A DNA stretch of 64,000 bases from Paraburkholderia sp. SOS3. Lineage in GTDB: Bacteria; Pseudomonadota; Gammaproteobacteria; Burkholderiales; Burkholderiaceae. Below, one piece after another: positions 53,153 through 62,012 of the stretch (positions are counted from its first letter, which is position 1; each line of letters begins with the position of its first letter). Location of the stretch: the NCBI RefSeq assembly GCF_001922345.1, contig NZ_CP018811.1, forward strand, positions 930,001-994,000. The letters run 5' to 3'. The notes beneath the pieces were generated by a model, which had not been told where the DNA came from, did not search any database, and saw only the letters and a program-made list of their open reading frames with translations. Made by a program: the position numbers and the translations under genes.

Positions 53153-54537
53153 GGCGCACTATCCGATTCGGTTGCGAGCGCAACTTTCGGCTGCGGCTGG
53201 GGTTGCGTCTGCTTTGCGATTCGTTGCGCTGCCGGGTTGGATTCAGATGCGGGCGCGGCTTCGAGCACCGGTTCGGGCACGATCGCATACAGCGCATGAG
53301 CGGCTTCCCATGCGCGAAATTGCGCGATGTCCATGCGGATCTGCATCGGGTCGTCGTGGATCAGATAGACGACGCCGCCGCAAAACAACGAATCGGAACT
53401 GCGCCAGACACGCGCGCCGGGTTCGAGCGGCCGGTAGTGTGCATGAAACGACGGTAGTTTCGCGAGCCTGTGCAGTCCGTCCGTCGATGCGACATGGCCG
53501 CCTTCGCCGAACACGAAGAATACTTTTGCGAAGTGGCGCCGGCGCTCGTAAGTGTCGCGTGCGGCCGGCTCGTTGCGGTACCGCGCGACGAGCTGGTCCG
53601 CGAAGCAGCTGGCCTGCGTCGGCAGTTCCGCTACCGCGTACGACGGCGCATCCATCATGCCGCCCATCAGCCGCGCGCCCGTTTCGATCAGCGCAGGTCC
53701 TGCTTCGGTAAGGCGCAGTTCGCTGTGCGCGGGGCCGTTCTCGATGCCGAGCGCCGTGATCGCGCGCTTCGTATAGTCGAATAGCGCTGCGATTTTCGGC
53801 GCCCTGGGGTCGAGCAGCGTCATCGAGCACATCGCGTTCGACGCGCCGCGCACGTTGCGATAGTCGACGTGCCATGCATCGGTCACGCGATGCATGCCGT
53901 TTTCGCTGACCGTATTGACGATGTATTGCGGCCCTTCGAGATACGACTGGATCACGAGGCTATCGTTGAATCCGCCAAGCAGGTTGTCGCGGTACAGCGC
54001 CGCGTGCACCGCGCGGTCGATGTCCATATGGTCGTAGCAGATCACGACGCCGTCCGAGCCCGCGCTCAGCAGAGGCTTCACGACCACGGGCCACTTGCCG
54101 TGCTTTCTTGCCCATTCGTGCGCCTCGTGCGCCGACGTGATGCGCGCCTGCTGCGCGGCGTGCAGTCGATGCGCGCGCAACCGGTCGATCATGTCGAACT
54201 TGTTGCGCCGCGCGCTCAACGTGTCGGCGCGATTGGTCGGCAAGCCGAGCGCGAGTGCGAGCGATTCGGCGTACGTCACGCCCCATTCGGAGCCCGCGAC
54301 GATCGCATCGAAGCGCACCGACGGCAGCCGCGCGAGCGCTTCGCGTACCGTGCCGAGATAGCCGAGATTGGCCGCATACGGCGTCGCATCGAAACATGGC
54401 GCCGCCAGCTTCGGGATTTGCTGCGTCGAGCGCAGATGAACGCAGATTGCGCCGCGCTGGTTCAGTTCGCGCACGAGTTCGCGCCCGGTCGAGTAACCGT
54501 CGACAATCAGGATCAGTTTGCCGCTTACGCTTGCCAT
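53149..54537 (-). CDS. ATP-grasp ligase (L-amino-acid ligase-like)
   Basis: A 462-residue cytosolic protein. It has an N-terminal Rossmann-like domain (ILIVDGYSTGRELVRELNQRG), then ATP-grasp with KFDMIDRLRAHRLHAAQQ, KWPVVVKPLLSAGSDGV (nucleotide-binding loop), and the metal site HSELRLTEAGPALIETGARLMGG. The C-terminal 60 residues are Pro/Gln/Ala-rich. The order resembles BacD/RizA and the Ralstonia RSp1486a L-amino-acid ligases, which join amino acids into dipeptides. It is coupled to an EamA exporter and divergent from a NhaR-like regulator. The substrate is unknown. Confidence 0.85.
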   Translation of the reverse strand: MASVSGKLILIVDGYSTGRELVRELNQRGAICVHLRSTQQIPKLAAPCFDATPYAANLGYLGTVREALARLPSVRFDAIVAGSEWGVTYAESLALALGLPTNRADTLSARRNKFDMIDRLRAHRLHAAQQARITSAHEAHEWARKHGKWPVVVKPLLSAGSDGVVICYDHMDIDRAVHAALYRDNLLGGFNDSLVIQSYLEGPQYIVNTVSENGMHRVTDAWHVDYRNVRGASNAMCSMTLLDPRAPKIAALFDYTKRAITALGIENGPAHSELRLTEAGPALIETGARLMGGMMDAPSYAVAELPTQASCFADQLVARYRNEPAARDTYERRRHFAKVFFVFGEGGHVASTDGLHRLAKLPSFHAHYRPLEPGARVWRSSDSLFCGGVVYLIHDDPMQIRMDIAQFRAWEAAHALYAIVPEPVLEAAPASESNPAAQRIAKQTQPQPQPKVALATESDSAP

Positions 54538-54698
54538 GATGACGTCTCCTTGACGTTTCCTGCATGAGAACCGCGATAGGCGCGGTCATGGAGATAAGGT
54601 CGGTTCGCTCGCATCGCATTGAAGCGCTTGCCTGACTTCGGCGGGCCGGATGCGAGAGACGAAAGCCTGTGTCAACAATGTAAGAGGTGAAGCACTGG

Positions 54699-54712
54699 TT
54701 CGAATATTCGAA
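54699..54712. promoter_or_regulatory. Perfect 14-bp palindrome in the divergent promoter region
   Basis: TTCGAATATTCGAA is a perfect palindrome containing two T-N11-A pairs, the LysR-operator pattern. It lies about midway between the ATP-grasp gene and the NhaR-like gene, so it is the probable regulator site. Confidence 0.65.
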
Positions 54713-54880
54713 AAAACATGGCGAAGCGAAGAAAAAACGGGCGGGCGCGGCATGGGTAATCTTCCGCGGAAAGAGGCTGTAAGCGGCGTCGAACGCGCGC
54801 TCGCGATGCTCATTCGCAACTCATTCTTCGCCGATACGATGCGCAGCATCTACGCATCGGACCAAGGTCGGGTGGATCGT

Positions 54881-55768
54881 ATGAACTACAAGCATCTTTA
54901 TTACCTGTGGATGGCCGCGAAGCACGGAGGCATTGCGGGCGCTTCCGCGCGACTGCATCTGACGCCGCAGACCGTGAGCAGCCAGATCAAGCTGCTCGAA
55001 GATCGCGTCGGCTGCGCGCTGCTGCGGCGGCGCGGGCGGCTCGTCGAGCTGACCGATGCGGGGCGCGTCGCCGCCGGCTACGCGGCGAAGATCTTCGCGC
55101 TTGGCGCCGAGCTCGAACGCGAGTTGCGCACGCCCCGCCATGGCGCCGATGTGCTGCGCGTCGGTATCGCCGATTCGATTCACAAGACGATTGCATGCCG
55201 GCTGCTCGAGCCGGCCGTGTCGTCGCACGAGGGATTGCGCGTGGTGTGCCGCGAGGGTAACCAGACGGCGCTCGTCGGTGCGCTCGCCGAAGATCGGCTC
55301 GACGTCGTGCTCTGCGATGCGCCGTTGCATGACGAAGGGCCGTTGCGCGCGCGCAGCGACAGGCTCGGTTCGACCGGCATGTCGGTCTTCGCGACGTCTG
55401 CACTGGCGCAACCCCATCGTGAGTCCGCGTTTCCTGCATGCCTCGCGCATATGCCGATGCTGTTGCCCGGTGCGGACAGCGTGCTGAAGGCGCGGTTCGA
55501 TGCGTGGCTCGATTCGAACGGGCTCGCGCCGCCGATCGTCGGCGAATTCGACGATGGCGCATTGATGGTGGCGTTTGCGGCAGAGGGCAAGGGTGCGATC
55601 GTTGCGCCGACGATGCTCGAAGCGTCGTTGCGCGCGCAATATTCGCTGCTGCCAGTCGGGCGCATCGATGATGTGCGCCACGATTTCTATGCGATTTCGC
55701 TGGACGGACGTGGCAAACATCCGGCTGTCGGCGAGATTACGCGTGCGGGACGGCCATTCGAGTTTTGA
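54881..55768 (+). CDS. NhaR-like LysR-family regulator
   Basis: A 295-residue LysR protein starting MNYKHLYYLWMAAKHGGIAGASARLHLTPQTVSSQIKLLEDRVG. This is the NhaR-type N terminus, including the TPQTVS recognition helix. The effector domain follows. NhaR activates Na+/H+ antiporter and pga genes in E. coli; here no antiporter is near, and the divergent ATP-grasp/EamA operon is the apparent target. ATG 54881 is selected because the extended upstream frame lacks LysR similarity. Confidence 0.85.
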   Translation: MNYKHLYYLWMAAKHGGIAGASARLHLTPQTVSSQIKLLEDRVGCALLRRRGRLVELTDAGRVAAGYAAKIFALGAELERELRTPRHGADVLRVGIADSIHKTIACRLLEPAVSSHEGLRVVCREGNQTALVGALAEDRLDVVLCDAPLHDEGPLRARSDRLGSTGMSVFATSALAQPHRESAFPACLAHMPMLLPGADSVLKARFDAWLDSNGLAPPIVGEFDDGALMVAFAAEGKGAIVAPTMLEASLRAQYSLLPVGRIDDVRHDFYAISLDGRGKHPAVGEITRAGRPFEF

Positions 55769-55824
55769 ACCCGCACGCGTCTGCATGGATAATCGAAGGC
55801 CTCCCCTATGACGGAGCCTCAACG

Positions 55825-56469
55825 ATGCAGGTTTACGGAAGACGCAGTTCGATCAACGTGCAGAAAGTGGTCTGGTGCCTTGCGGAACTGGGCCTTGTCG
55901 AAGGACGCGACTATCAGCGCATCGATGCAGGGCTCGAGTTCGGCGTCAACGACACGCCCGGCTATCTCGCGATGAACCCGACCGGCCTCGTGCCGACGCT
56001 CGTCGATGGCGAACGCGTGGTGTGGGAGTCCAATACGATCCTGCGCTATATCGCCGCGACGCGCGCGGGCGGCCATGCGTTGTATCCGGCCGATGCGGGC
56101 GAACGATCGGAGGTGGAGCGCTGGATGGACTGGCAACTCGGCACGTTGTGGGCGACGCTGCGTGTCGCGTTCCTCGGGCTCACGCGCACGCCCGAGCCGC
56201 AGCGCAACTATGACGCGATTCGCGGCGCGTTCGGGGACGCGGCGCGATTGCTGCGCGTGCTCGATGGTCACCTGGCGCAACGCGCGTTTATCGCGCTCGA
56301 GCGGTTCACGCTCGCGGATATCGGCGTCGCGCTGGCGGCGCATCGCTGGACGATGCTATCCGAGCGCTTCGCTGATGTGCTGGGTGCGCAGCCGGCGATG
56401 CCGTCGGTCATGCGTTGGCTCACGCAGGCAAAAGGCCGCGAAGGCTTTTCGATCGCCGTCCCCGCGTAA
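55825..56469 (+). CDS. Glutathione S-transferase family protein
   Basis: A 214-residue protein. The thioredoxin-like N-terminal domain has MQVYGRRSSINVQKVVWCLAELGL (Ser as probable thiol-activating residue), NPTGLVPTLVDGERVVWESNTILRYIA (glutathione-binding Pro and Glu-Ser), and an all-helical C-terminal domain. ATG 55825 follows GGAG; the frame also opens at 55765 but lacks a site there. It follows the NhaR-like gene by about 57 bases. The conjugated substrate is unknown. Confidence 0.88.
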   Translation: MQVYGRRSSINVQKVVWCLAELGLVEGRDYQRIDAGLEFGVNDTPGYLAMNPTGLVPTLVDGERVVWESNTILRYIAATRAGGHALYPADAGERSEVERWMDWQLGTLWATLRVAFLGLTRTPEPQRNYDAIRGAFGDAARLLRVLDGHLAQRAFIALERFTLADIGVALAAHRWTMLSERFADVLGAQPAMPSVMRWLTQAKGREGFSIAVPA

Positions 56470-56491
56470 CGACGCAGACGGCGAACGCCGG

Positions 56492-57196
56492 TCAAAGCGA
56501 ATCGGCTGCCAGCACGATAATCGCGATCAGCGAAACGATGAGAATCGTCGCGCCGACCGTGCGCTTGCGATTCAACTCGGTCCACAGAATCACACCGGTC
56601 AGCGAAAGCAGGATCAAACTGCCCGCGATCGAATCGGCAAGCAGAATCCAGCCGACGTTCGCGCCCTGCGAGCGATGCATCGCTTCGAGCACGCCCACGA
56701 GACCCTGCTCGCGCCGTTCGACATGCACGAACGTGCCGCCTTTCCAGTAGTCGGCGTCGACCAGATAGCGCGGCGCGATGAAGCGCACGGTCCAGTGCTC
56801 GGGCTGCATGACCGACTGGTCGCCCCACGTAACGGGCTTCGCCGGTTCGCGCTGAACGCGCAACGCGGGCCGGTCGACCTTCAGCGCGTCGTGCGCCCAC
56901 TTCGCAAAGTCGTGCGGCGAATGAAATGCATCGGCTGCGACCGGCAACTCGACAGACGATACCTCCGGTCCGCCGGCCTTGATCTTCATCACGGCGCGGT
57001 GATTTTGCAGAAAACCGGTGACGCCGAACAGCAGGCCGAGCGCCGCGCCCCACAGCCCGACCCATCCGTGGATCTTGCGCAGCCATTTCAGGAACTGGCT
57101 GCGTCGCGAGCGCGTCGAGTTGCCGGCACCGCGCGCAGCGTTGCGTTCGGAGTCCGTGACGACACGGGTGGTGGGCGTATTCATTGACGTTTCCAT
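56492..57196 (-). CDS. PepSY-domain membrane protein associated with the TonB receptor
   Basis: A 234-residue protein with two or three membrane helices (LRKIHGWVGLWGAALGLLFGVTGFLQNHR and SLILLSLTGVILWTELNR plus a last hydrophobic tail) and a periplasmic PepSY-like segment. Such proteins often accompany siderophore receptors and may reduce or handle ferric-siderophore complexes. It begins four bases after the TonB-receptor stop, so it is cotranscribed and should be Fur-controlled. ATG 57184 is an alternative start. Confidence 0.83.
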   Translation of the reverse strand: METSMNTPTTRVVTDSERNAARGAGNSTRSRRSQFLKWLRKIHGWVGLWGAALGLLFGVTGFLQNHRAVMKIKAGGPEVSSVELPVAADAFHSPHDFAKWAHDALKVDRPALRVQREPAKPVTWGDQSVMQPEHWTVRFIAPRYLVDADYWKGGTFVHVERREQGLVGVLEAMHRSQGANVGWILLADSIAGSLILLSLTGVILWTELNRKRTVGATILIVSLIAIIVLAADSL

Positions 57197-57200
57197 AGAT

Positions 57201-59366
57201 TTAGAACTCGATCGTCGACTCCAGTTCGAGCGTGCGACCGAGGCCGACTCCGAGCTGGTTCGATCCCGCCGCGCTCCAGTAACGCCGGTTCGCTGCGTTT
57301 TCCAGATTCGCCTGGAACGACACGCGCTTGCCGTACACGCGGGTCGCGTAGCGCAGTCCCGCGGTGAGCAGCGTGTAGCCGCCGATGCTCGCCTGATCGG
57401 CGCTGTTCACGGGTCGCGGCCCGACGTAGTAAATGCCGCCGTTGACGGAGAACCCCGCGATCACCGGCACGCGATACTCGGCGAACAGGCTCGCCGTGAC
57501 ATGTGGCGTGTTTTCAGGCGTCTTGCCGATCAGCGTCGGATCGGACGAATCGATCTGCTTCGCGTCGAGATAGACGGCCGACGCGGTCAGCGATACGTCT
57601 CTCGTCACGTCGCCTTGCACCGAAAATTCGATGCCGCGATAACGTGCATTGCCGTCGAGCGCGAAGATGTTGTCCGCGTTGGTTTCGGCGGCGGGCTGGC
57701 GCAAGTTGAACAGCGCGAGCGAGACGAGCGTGCGATCGGCAAGCCGCGTGCGAATGCCGACTTCTTCCTGATGGCTGACGGCGGCCGGCAGGATCTGGTT
57801 CGCATTGGCCGCGGTGGCCGGCGCGCTGCCCGCCGATTCGAGCGCCTCGACGTAGCTCGCATAGACGCTCGTGTCGGGCAGGATCCGATAGCTGATGCTG
57901 CCCGACGGCGAGGTGCGGCTGATGTCCTGATTGGGCGTGCCCGCTTGCGACGAGATGTACTCCGAACGACGTACGCCCGCGACGATCTGCAGTCGCGAGG
58001 TCAGATCGATCTGATCGAACGCATACGCGCCGCCGTTGCGAACGTGCTGCGCGAAGAACTGTTTGGGCGTTCCGCCCGGCGTTAGCGTGGTCACCGGAAC
58101 GGGGTTGTAGAGGTTCTGCGGCGCGGTGAAGAAGAACGTCGTGAAGTCGGGCTGGAACAGCCAGTTCTGCGTGAGGCCGACCGTCAGCGTATGGCCGATC
58201 GGGCCGGTATGAAACGCGCCGACTACTTCGAGCCGGACGTTCTTGTTCTCGTACATCTGGCCGTTCTGCTCGCTCGCCTGCACACTGCCGGCGCCCGTCA
58301 CGACGTTGTATTTCTGGAATACCCATGCCCAGCGGTCGCGCCGCGTGATCGACTGACCGAGCGTGAAATTCGCGCTCCAGTTGTTCGAGATCGCATAGTC
58401 GGCGCGCACGAGCTGCGACGTGGCCGTTGCGTTGGTCGGATGGGCGTTGCTGACGAGCAGCTTCGACGGGTCGGGCAGGGCGGGCAGCGCAATGACGCCG
58501 TTTTTCCCCGCCGCGAGCGGTGCGATACCGGCCTGCTCGACGACGCGCGTTTCGATGTGCTCGAGGTCGTACTGCAGCTTGAGCTGCTTCGTGACCTGCC
58601 AGTCGAGCGCGGCACTGATGAACTTGCGATAGCCGCGGTCGCCGTCGATCGGCGTCTCGACGTGTTCGTCCATTGCGTTCACACGAATGCCGAACTGGTT
58701 GTCCGGTCCGAAGCGCCGCGCAATATCGACGGCCGCGCCGATCGAGCCGTTCGAATCGCCGAGCGCGGTGATGCTCGTCACGGGCTCGCTGCCCGCGCGT
58801 TTCATCACCATGTTGACGATGCCGGCCGGCACCGTGAAGCCGTAGTAAAGCGCGGATGCGCCTTTCAGCACTTCGACGCGCTCCTTGTCTTCCGTCGGCA
58901 TCCAGATGTTGTTGTCGATCGGCAGCACGCCGTCGATCAGAAAGCTCGAGCGGTTGTCGAGCGCGATGCCGCGCACGGACAGGTTGTCGTACGCGAGGCC
59001 GTTCAATTGCTGGCGCACGACGCCGGGCACATTGCGCAACGCGTCGTAAAGGCCGGTGTCGCCTTGCGCGTCCAGCACGCCGCGCGTGACGACGTTGATG
59101 TTGGCCGGCACGTCGAGCGCATCCATGCCCTTATACGGTCCGGTTTCAACCGACGCGGGCGCGAAGCCGTTCGTCTTTTCGCCGACTACCTTGACGGGCG
59201 CGAGCTGTTTCGTGTCCTCCATGTCCTGCTTGCGGGTATCAGCCTCCGGTGCGGAAACTTCCGCGCCCTGCGCGATAGTGCCGATGAGGCTCGTCGCCAA
59301 TACGACGCTCAACCATCGCGCTTTCGTCCGAGCCGGCATGCGCCCGCTCAGTCCGTATTCAATCAT
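57201..59366 (-). CDS. TonB-dependent siderophore receptor
   Basis: A 721-residue outer-membrane protein with a signal peptide (ending near AQGA). Its plug domain has APVKVVGEKTNGFAPASVETGPYKGMDALDVPANINVVTR and LRNVPGVVRQQLNG; the region also includes NLSVRGIALDNRSSFLIDGV and VEVLKGASALYYG. A 22-strand barrel follows, ending in a terminal Phe (ELESTIEF). It imports a ferric siderophore driven by TonB. ATG 59366 was chosen at the signal peptide. A Fur box lies about 108 bases upstream. Confidence 0.92.
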   Translation of the reverse strand: MIEYGLSGRMPARTKARWLSVVLATSLIGTIAQGAEVSAPEADTRKQDMEDTKQLAPVKVVGEKTNGFAPASVETGPYKGMDALDVPANINVVTRGVLDAQGDTGLYDALRNVPGVVRQQLNGLAYDNLSVRGIALDNRSSFLIDGVLPIDNNIWMPTEDKERVEVLKGASALYYGFTVPAGIVNMVMKRAGSEPVTSITALGDSNGSIGAAVDIARRFGPDNQFGIRVNAMDEHVETPIDGDRGYRKFISAALDWQVTKQLKLQYDLEHIETRVVEQAGIAPLAAGKNGVIALPALPDPSKLLVSNAHPTNATATSQLVRADYAISNNWSANFTLGQSITRRDRWAWVFQKYNVVTGAGSVQASEQNGQMYENKNVRLEVVGAFHTGPIGHTLTVGLTQNWLFQPDFTTFFFTAPQNLYNPVPVTTLTPGGTPKQFFAQHVRNGGAYAFDQIDLTSRLQIVAGVRRSEYISSQAGTPNQDISRTSPSGSISYRILPDTSVYASYVEALESAGSAPATAANANQILPAAVSHQEEVGIRTRLADRTLVSLALFNLRQPAAETNADNIFALDGNARYRGIEFSVQGDVTRDVSLTASAVYLDAKQIDSSDPTLIGKTPENTPHVTASLFAEYRVPVIAGFSVNGGIYYVGPRPVNSADQASIGGYTLLTAGLRYATRVYGKRVSFQANLENAANRRYWSAAGSNQLGVGLGRTLELESTIEF

Positions 59367-59473
59367 CCCTTTTCCCCGTGTTCTTCTCGTCACGCTCGCG
59401 GTGCGGCCGCGTGAGGCAACGAATGCCAACAGAAACCTTACGTTCTTATGGTCATGCAAGAGGCGTTATGGTA

Positions 59474-59496
59474 ATGCGAATCGTTATTATTCGCAT
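59474..59496 (-). promoter_or_regulatory. Fur box upstream of the TonB receptor
   Basis: ATGCGAAT (59474-59481), a 7-base centre, then ATTCGCAT (59489-59496) form a perfect 8-bp inverted repeat of Fur-box size and A+T bias. It lies upstream of the TonB receptor and the PepSY gene. Confidence 0.65.
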
Positions 59497-59684
59497 AGAA
59501 AATGGCACGGGGATGACATCGGCGGTCCGATCATGCAGTGCGAAACGTGGTCGGAGATGACGGCTCGCACCGTGTCGCGAAGGCTCGCGATCGGCAAGAA
59601 CTTCACGAGCGCGCGTCAGCGCGGCTCGATTGCAACGCGAGCGCGGCGTCGCGATGCCGCCGCCCGCTCGCGTCACCGTTGCTG

Positions 59685-61244
59685 TTACTTCTTCTCGCTG
59701 CCTTCGAGCGCCCATTCGCCGTCGCGCAAGCGGCAAATCGCGCCTTGCTGACTCAGCGTATCGAGTTCGAGCGCGATTTCACGACCATCCGTGCTGCCGA
59801 GCGCCGTCATCAGTTCCATAAAGAACATCGGCCGCGACGCGAGCGCCTCGCGAACGCTGCCGAATGGCTTCGCCGATGCCGATGCGCCGGCAAAGCGCGG
59901 CGCGAATGCACGCCGCGTCTCGACTGTTTCGGGCTGGCCATACGGCGCGGTCAGATCGAAGCCGACCTTCGCGATGCTGCCGTGGTCGCCCGTCGTCGGG
60001 TCCATGTAGAACGGCGCGAAGCCTTCCAGCACGACGATGTCGCGATCGCTGCGAAAGCGTGTCGACATCGCCCATTCGACTTCTTCGTTCGAGAATACGT
60101 CGACGTCGTCATCGACGATATAGATGTACTTGAGCCGCGGAATCGACGCGAGCGCGGAGATCGCGAGCCGCGCCTGGCCCGGCGTGCCGCGCCTGAGCGC
60201 CACGCGCGCGCTTTGCCGCCCATTGGTGCCCGGCACCGCACACACCGCGGCGGGTTCGATGTTCGCGGCGCGCAGCAAGCGCCACATCTGCAGTTCGGAA
60301 TTGAGGCCGCCGAGATTCGCCGATTCGGTCCAGCTCAGATAACGGCCGCTATGCCGCACGGTTTGATGCAGCATGTCCTTGCGCATCGTGATTGCGGTGA
60401 CATGAAACACGGGGTCCATATGCACGGGGCCGTAGTAGCCGTAGAACTCGCCGTACGGGCCTTCCTTCTCGCGATAGCCGAGTTCGTCGAAGTAGCCTTC
60501 GACGATCATCTCGGCGTCGGCCGGAGCGAGCACGCCATTGGTCAAGCCGCGCACCATCGGCACCGGCTCGCCGCGCAACGTGCCGACAAGGCCGAATTCG
60601 TCGACTGGAATGCGCAACCCCGCTGCCAGATAGTCGAGCGGATGCGAGCCGATCGCGAAGCTCGCCGGCAGCTTTTCGCCGCGCTCGACGCAGGCGAGGT
60701 ACACGCGCTTCAGGTCGGACGGCTGCGACAGGTTCGCGCGCATCGTGTTGCGGCTGCGAAACATCAGGCGGCGGCAGCCGACGTTGGTGCGGCCCGTCGC
60801 GGGGTCGACGCTATAGTCGATGCCCGACGAGATATAGGGCGCGCCGTCGTATTCGTGCTGCAGGTGGAACGGCAGCTTCATCAGGTCGATCTCGTCGCCG
60901 GTGATCACCACTTCGTGCACGGGCGCGCTTGCCGACGCCACTTCGACCACCTTCTGCGGATTGGCCATGCGGCGCGTGTATTCGTCGATCACCTTGCTTT
61001 CGTCGACGCCGAACGCCATCGCAAGCCGTTTGCGGCTTCCCGATACGGCGGCGATCATCTCGAACTGCTCGTCGCCGACCTGTTTGAAGAGCGACGCCTT
61101 CGGCGTTTCGTCGACGCGCGCGCTCAGGTCCGCGAGCGAAACGGGTTCTTCGTGAATCGCGACTTCGCCGGCCTCGATCAGCTTCTCGACGAAACGTCGC
61201 AGGCGGAATTTATCGAAGTCGAAGGGAGTATCGTGGTTGCTCAT
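59685..61244 (-). CDS. UbiD-family decarboxylase (catabolic type)
   Basis: A 519-residue UbiD paralogue. The segments YISSGIDYSVDPATGRTNVGCRRLMFRSRN, EGPYGEFYGYYGP and KYIYIVDDDVDVFSNEEVEWAMSTRF carry the prFMN/Mn-binding residues. It is clearly different from the biosynthetic UbiD at 11227 and overlaps an enoyl-CoA hydratase gene by four bases. A role in reversible (de)carboxylation of an aromatic or alpha,beta-unsaturated acid is likely; it needs UbiX, which is not in the window. Confidence 0.87.
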   Translation of the reverse strand: MSNHDTPFDFDKFRLRRFVEKLIEAGEVAIHEEPVSLADLSARVDETPKASLFKQVGDEQFEMIAAVSGSRKRLAMAFGVDESKVIDEYTRRMANPQKVVEVASASAPVHEVVITGDEIDLMKLPFHLQHEYDGAPYISSGIDYSVDPATGRTNVGCRRLMFRSRNTMRANLSQPSDLKRVYLACVERGEKLPASFAIGSHPLDYLAAGLRIPVDEFGLVGTLRGEPVPMVRGLTNGVLAPADAEMIVEGYFDELGYREKEGPYGEFYGYYGPVHMDPVFHVTAITMRKDMLHQTVRHSGRYLSWTESANLGGLNSELQMWRLLRAANIEPAAVCAVPGTNGRQSARVALRRGTPGQARLAISALASIPRLKYIYIVDDDVDVFSNEEVEWAMSTRFRSDRDIVVLEGFAPFYMDPTTGDHGSIAKVGFDLTAPYGQPETVETRRAFAPRFAGASASAKPFGSVREALASRPMFFMELMTALGSTDGREIALELDTLSQQGAICRLRDGEWALEGSEKK

Positions 61245-61999
61245 CGTTGGTCCTTGTTGGCTTGATCTTTCTGCTTGAGCATTTCGTTCGACGAATTGAT
61301 CGTCGCGTGCAGGTTCTGCGCGTAATCCACCGCGCCGCGAATCGGCATGTCGGGCGCCGAACGCAGATATTCCTTCGTGCCGACGAGCGCGGCACGCGGC
61401 ATGTTCAGCATCGATGCCGCGAGCGCGTCGCATGCCGCGTCGAGGCCCGCGTCGGGCACGACCTCGCTGACGAGGCCATACGCATGCGCGGCCGCCGCAG
61501 CGATCTCGCGCGTCGAATAGACGAGATAGGCGAGTTCCTTGGCCGGCACGCGGTCGATCAATGCCGACATCACCATGGTCGGCAAGATGTTGTGCGCCAT
61601 TTCGGGAATCTGGAACGTCGCGCTGCTGGCCGCGAGCGTGATGTCGCAAAGGCCTGCGATCGCGCAGCCGAAGCCGTGTGCGCGGCCGCGAACGACGCCG
61701 ATCACCGGCACGGGGGTTGCACGGAATGCGTCGTAGCAGCGGAAGATCACTTCGGTCTTGCGCCGCCGGTCGAGCGCCTGCGGCTGGACGCCGCTGCGCT
61801 TGCCCATCGACATCCGGCCGCTGCAGAAGTCCGCGCCGGCGCCGCGCAGCACGACGAGGTCCGCGTCGTGCGCCGCCGTGTCGAGCATATCGGCCAGCTC
61901 GCACGCCATGTCGTCGGACATCGCGTTGCCGTGCTGTTCGTTGTCGATCGTCAGTTCGAGGCAGCGTCCGCTAAGCTGCCGAATGATGTTGCCGCTCAT
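61241..61999 (-). CDS. Enoyl-CoA hydratase/isomerase family protein
   Basis: A 252-residue crotonase-fold enzyme. The oxyanion-hole segments are ADFCSGRMSMG and GRAHGFGCAIAGLCDITLAASSATFQIPE. The usual pair of catalytic Glu residues is not clearly conserved, so the reaction could be hydration, isomerisation or hydrolysis. It overlaps the UbiD gene by four bases and starts 13 bases after the molybdo-enzyme gene, so all three are one operon. ATG 61999 is chosen from a longer frame. Confidence 0.85.
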   Translation of the reverse strand: MSGNIIRQLSGRCLELTIDNEQHGNAMSDDMACELADMLDTAAHDADLVVLRGAGADFCSGRMSMGKRSGVQPQALDRRRKTEVIFRCYDAFRATPVPVIGVVRGRAHGFGCAIAGLCDITLAASSATFQIPEMAHNILPTMVMSALIDRVPAKELAYLVYSTREIAAAAAHAYGLVSEVVPDAGLDAACDALAASMLNMPRAALVGTKEYLRSAPDMPIRGAVDYAQNLHATINSSNEMLKQKDQANKDQR

Positions 62000-62012
62000 T
62001 GATAGGCTCCCG

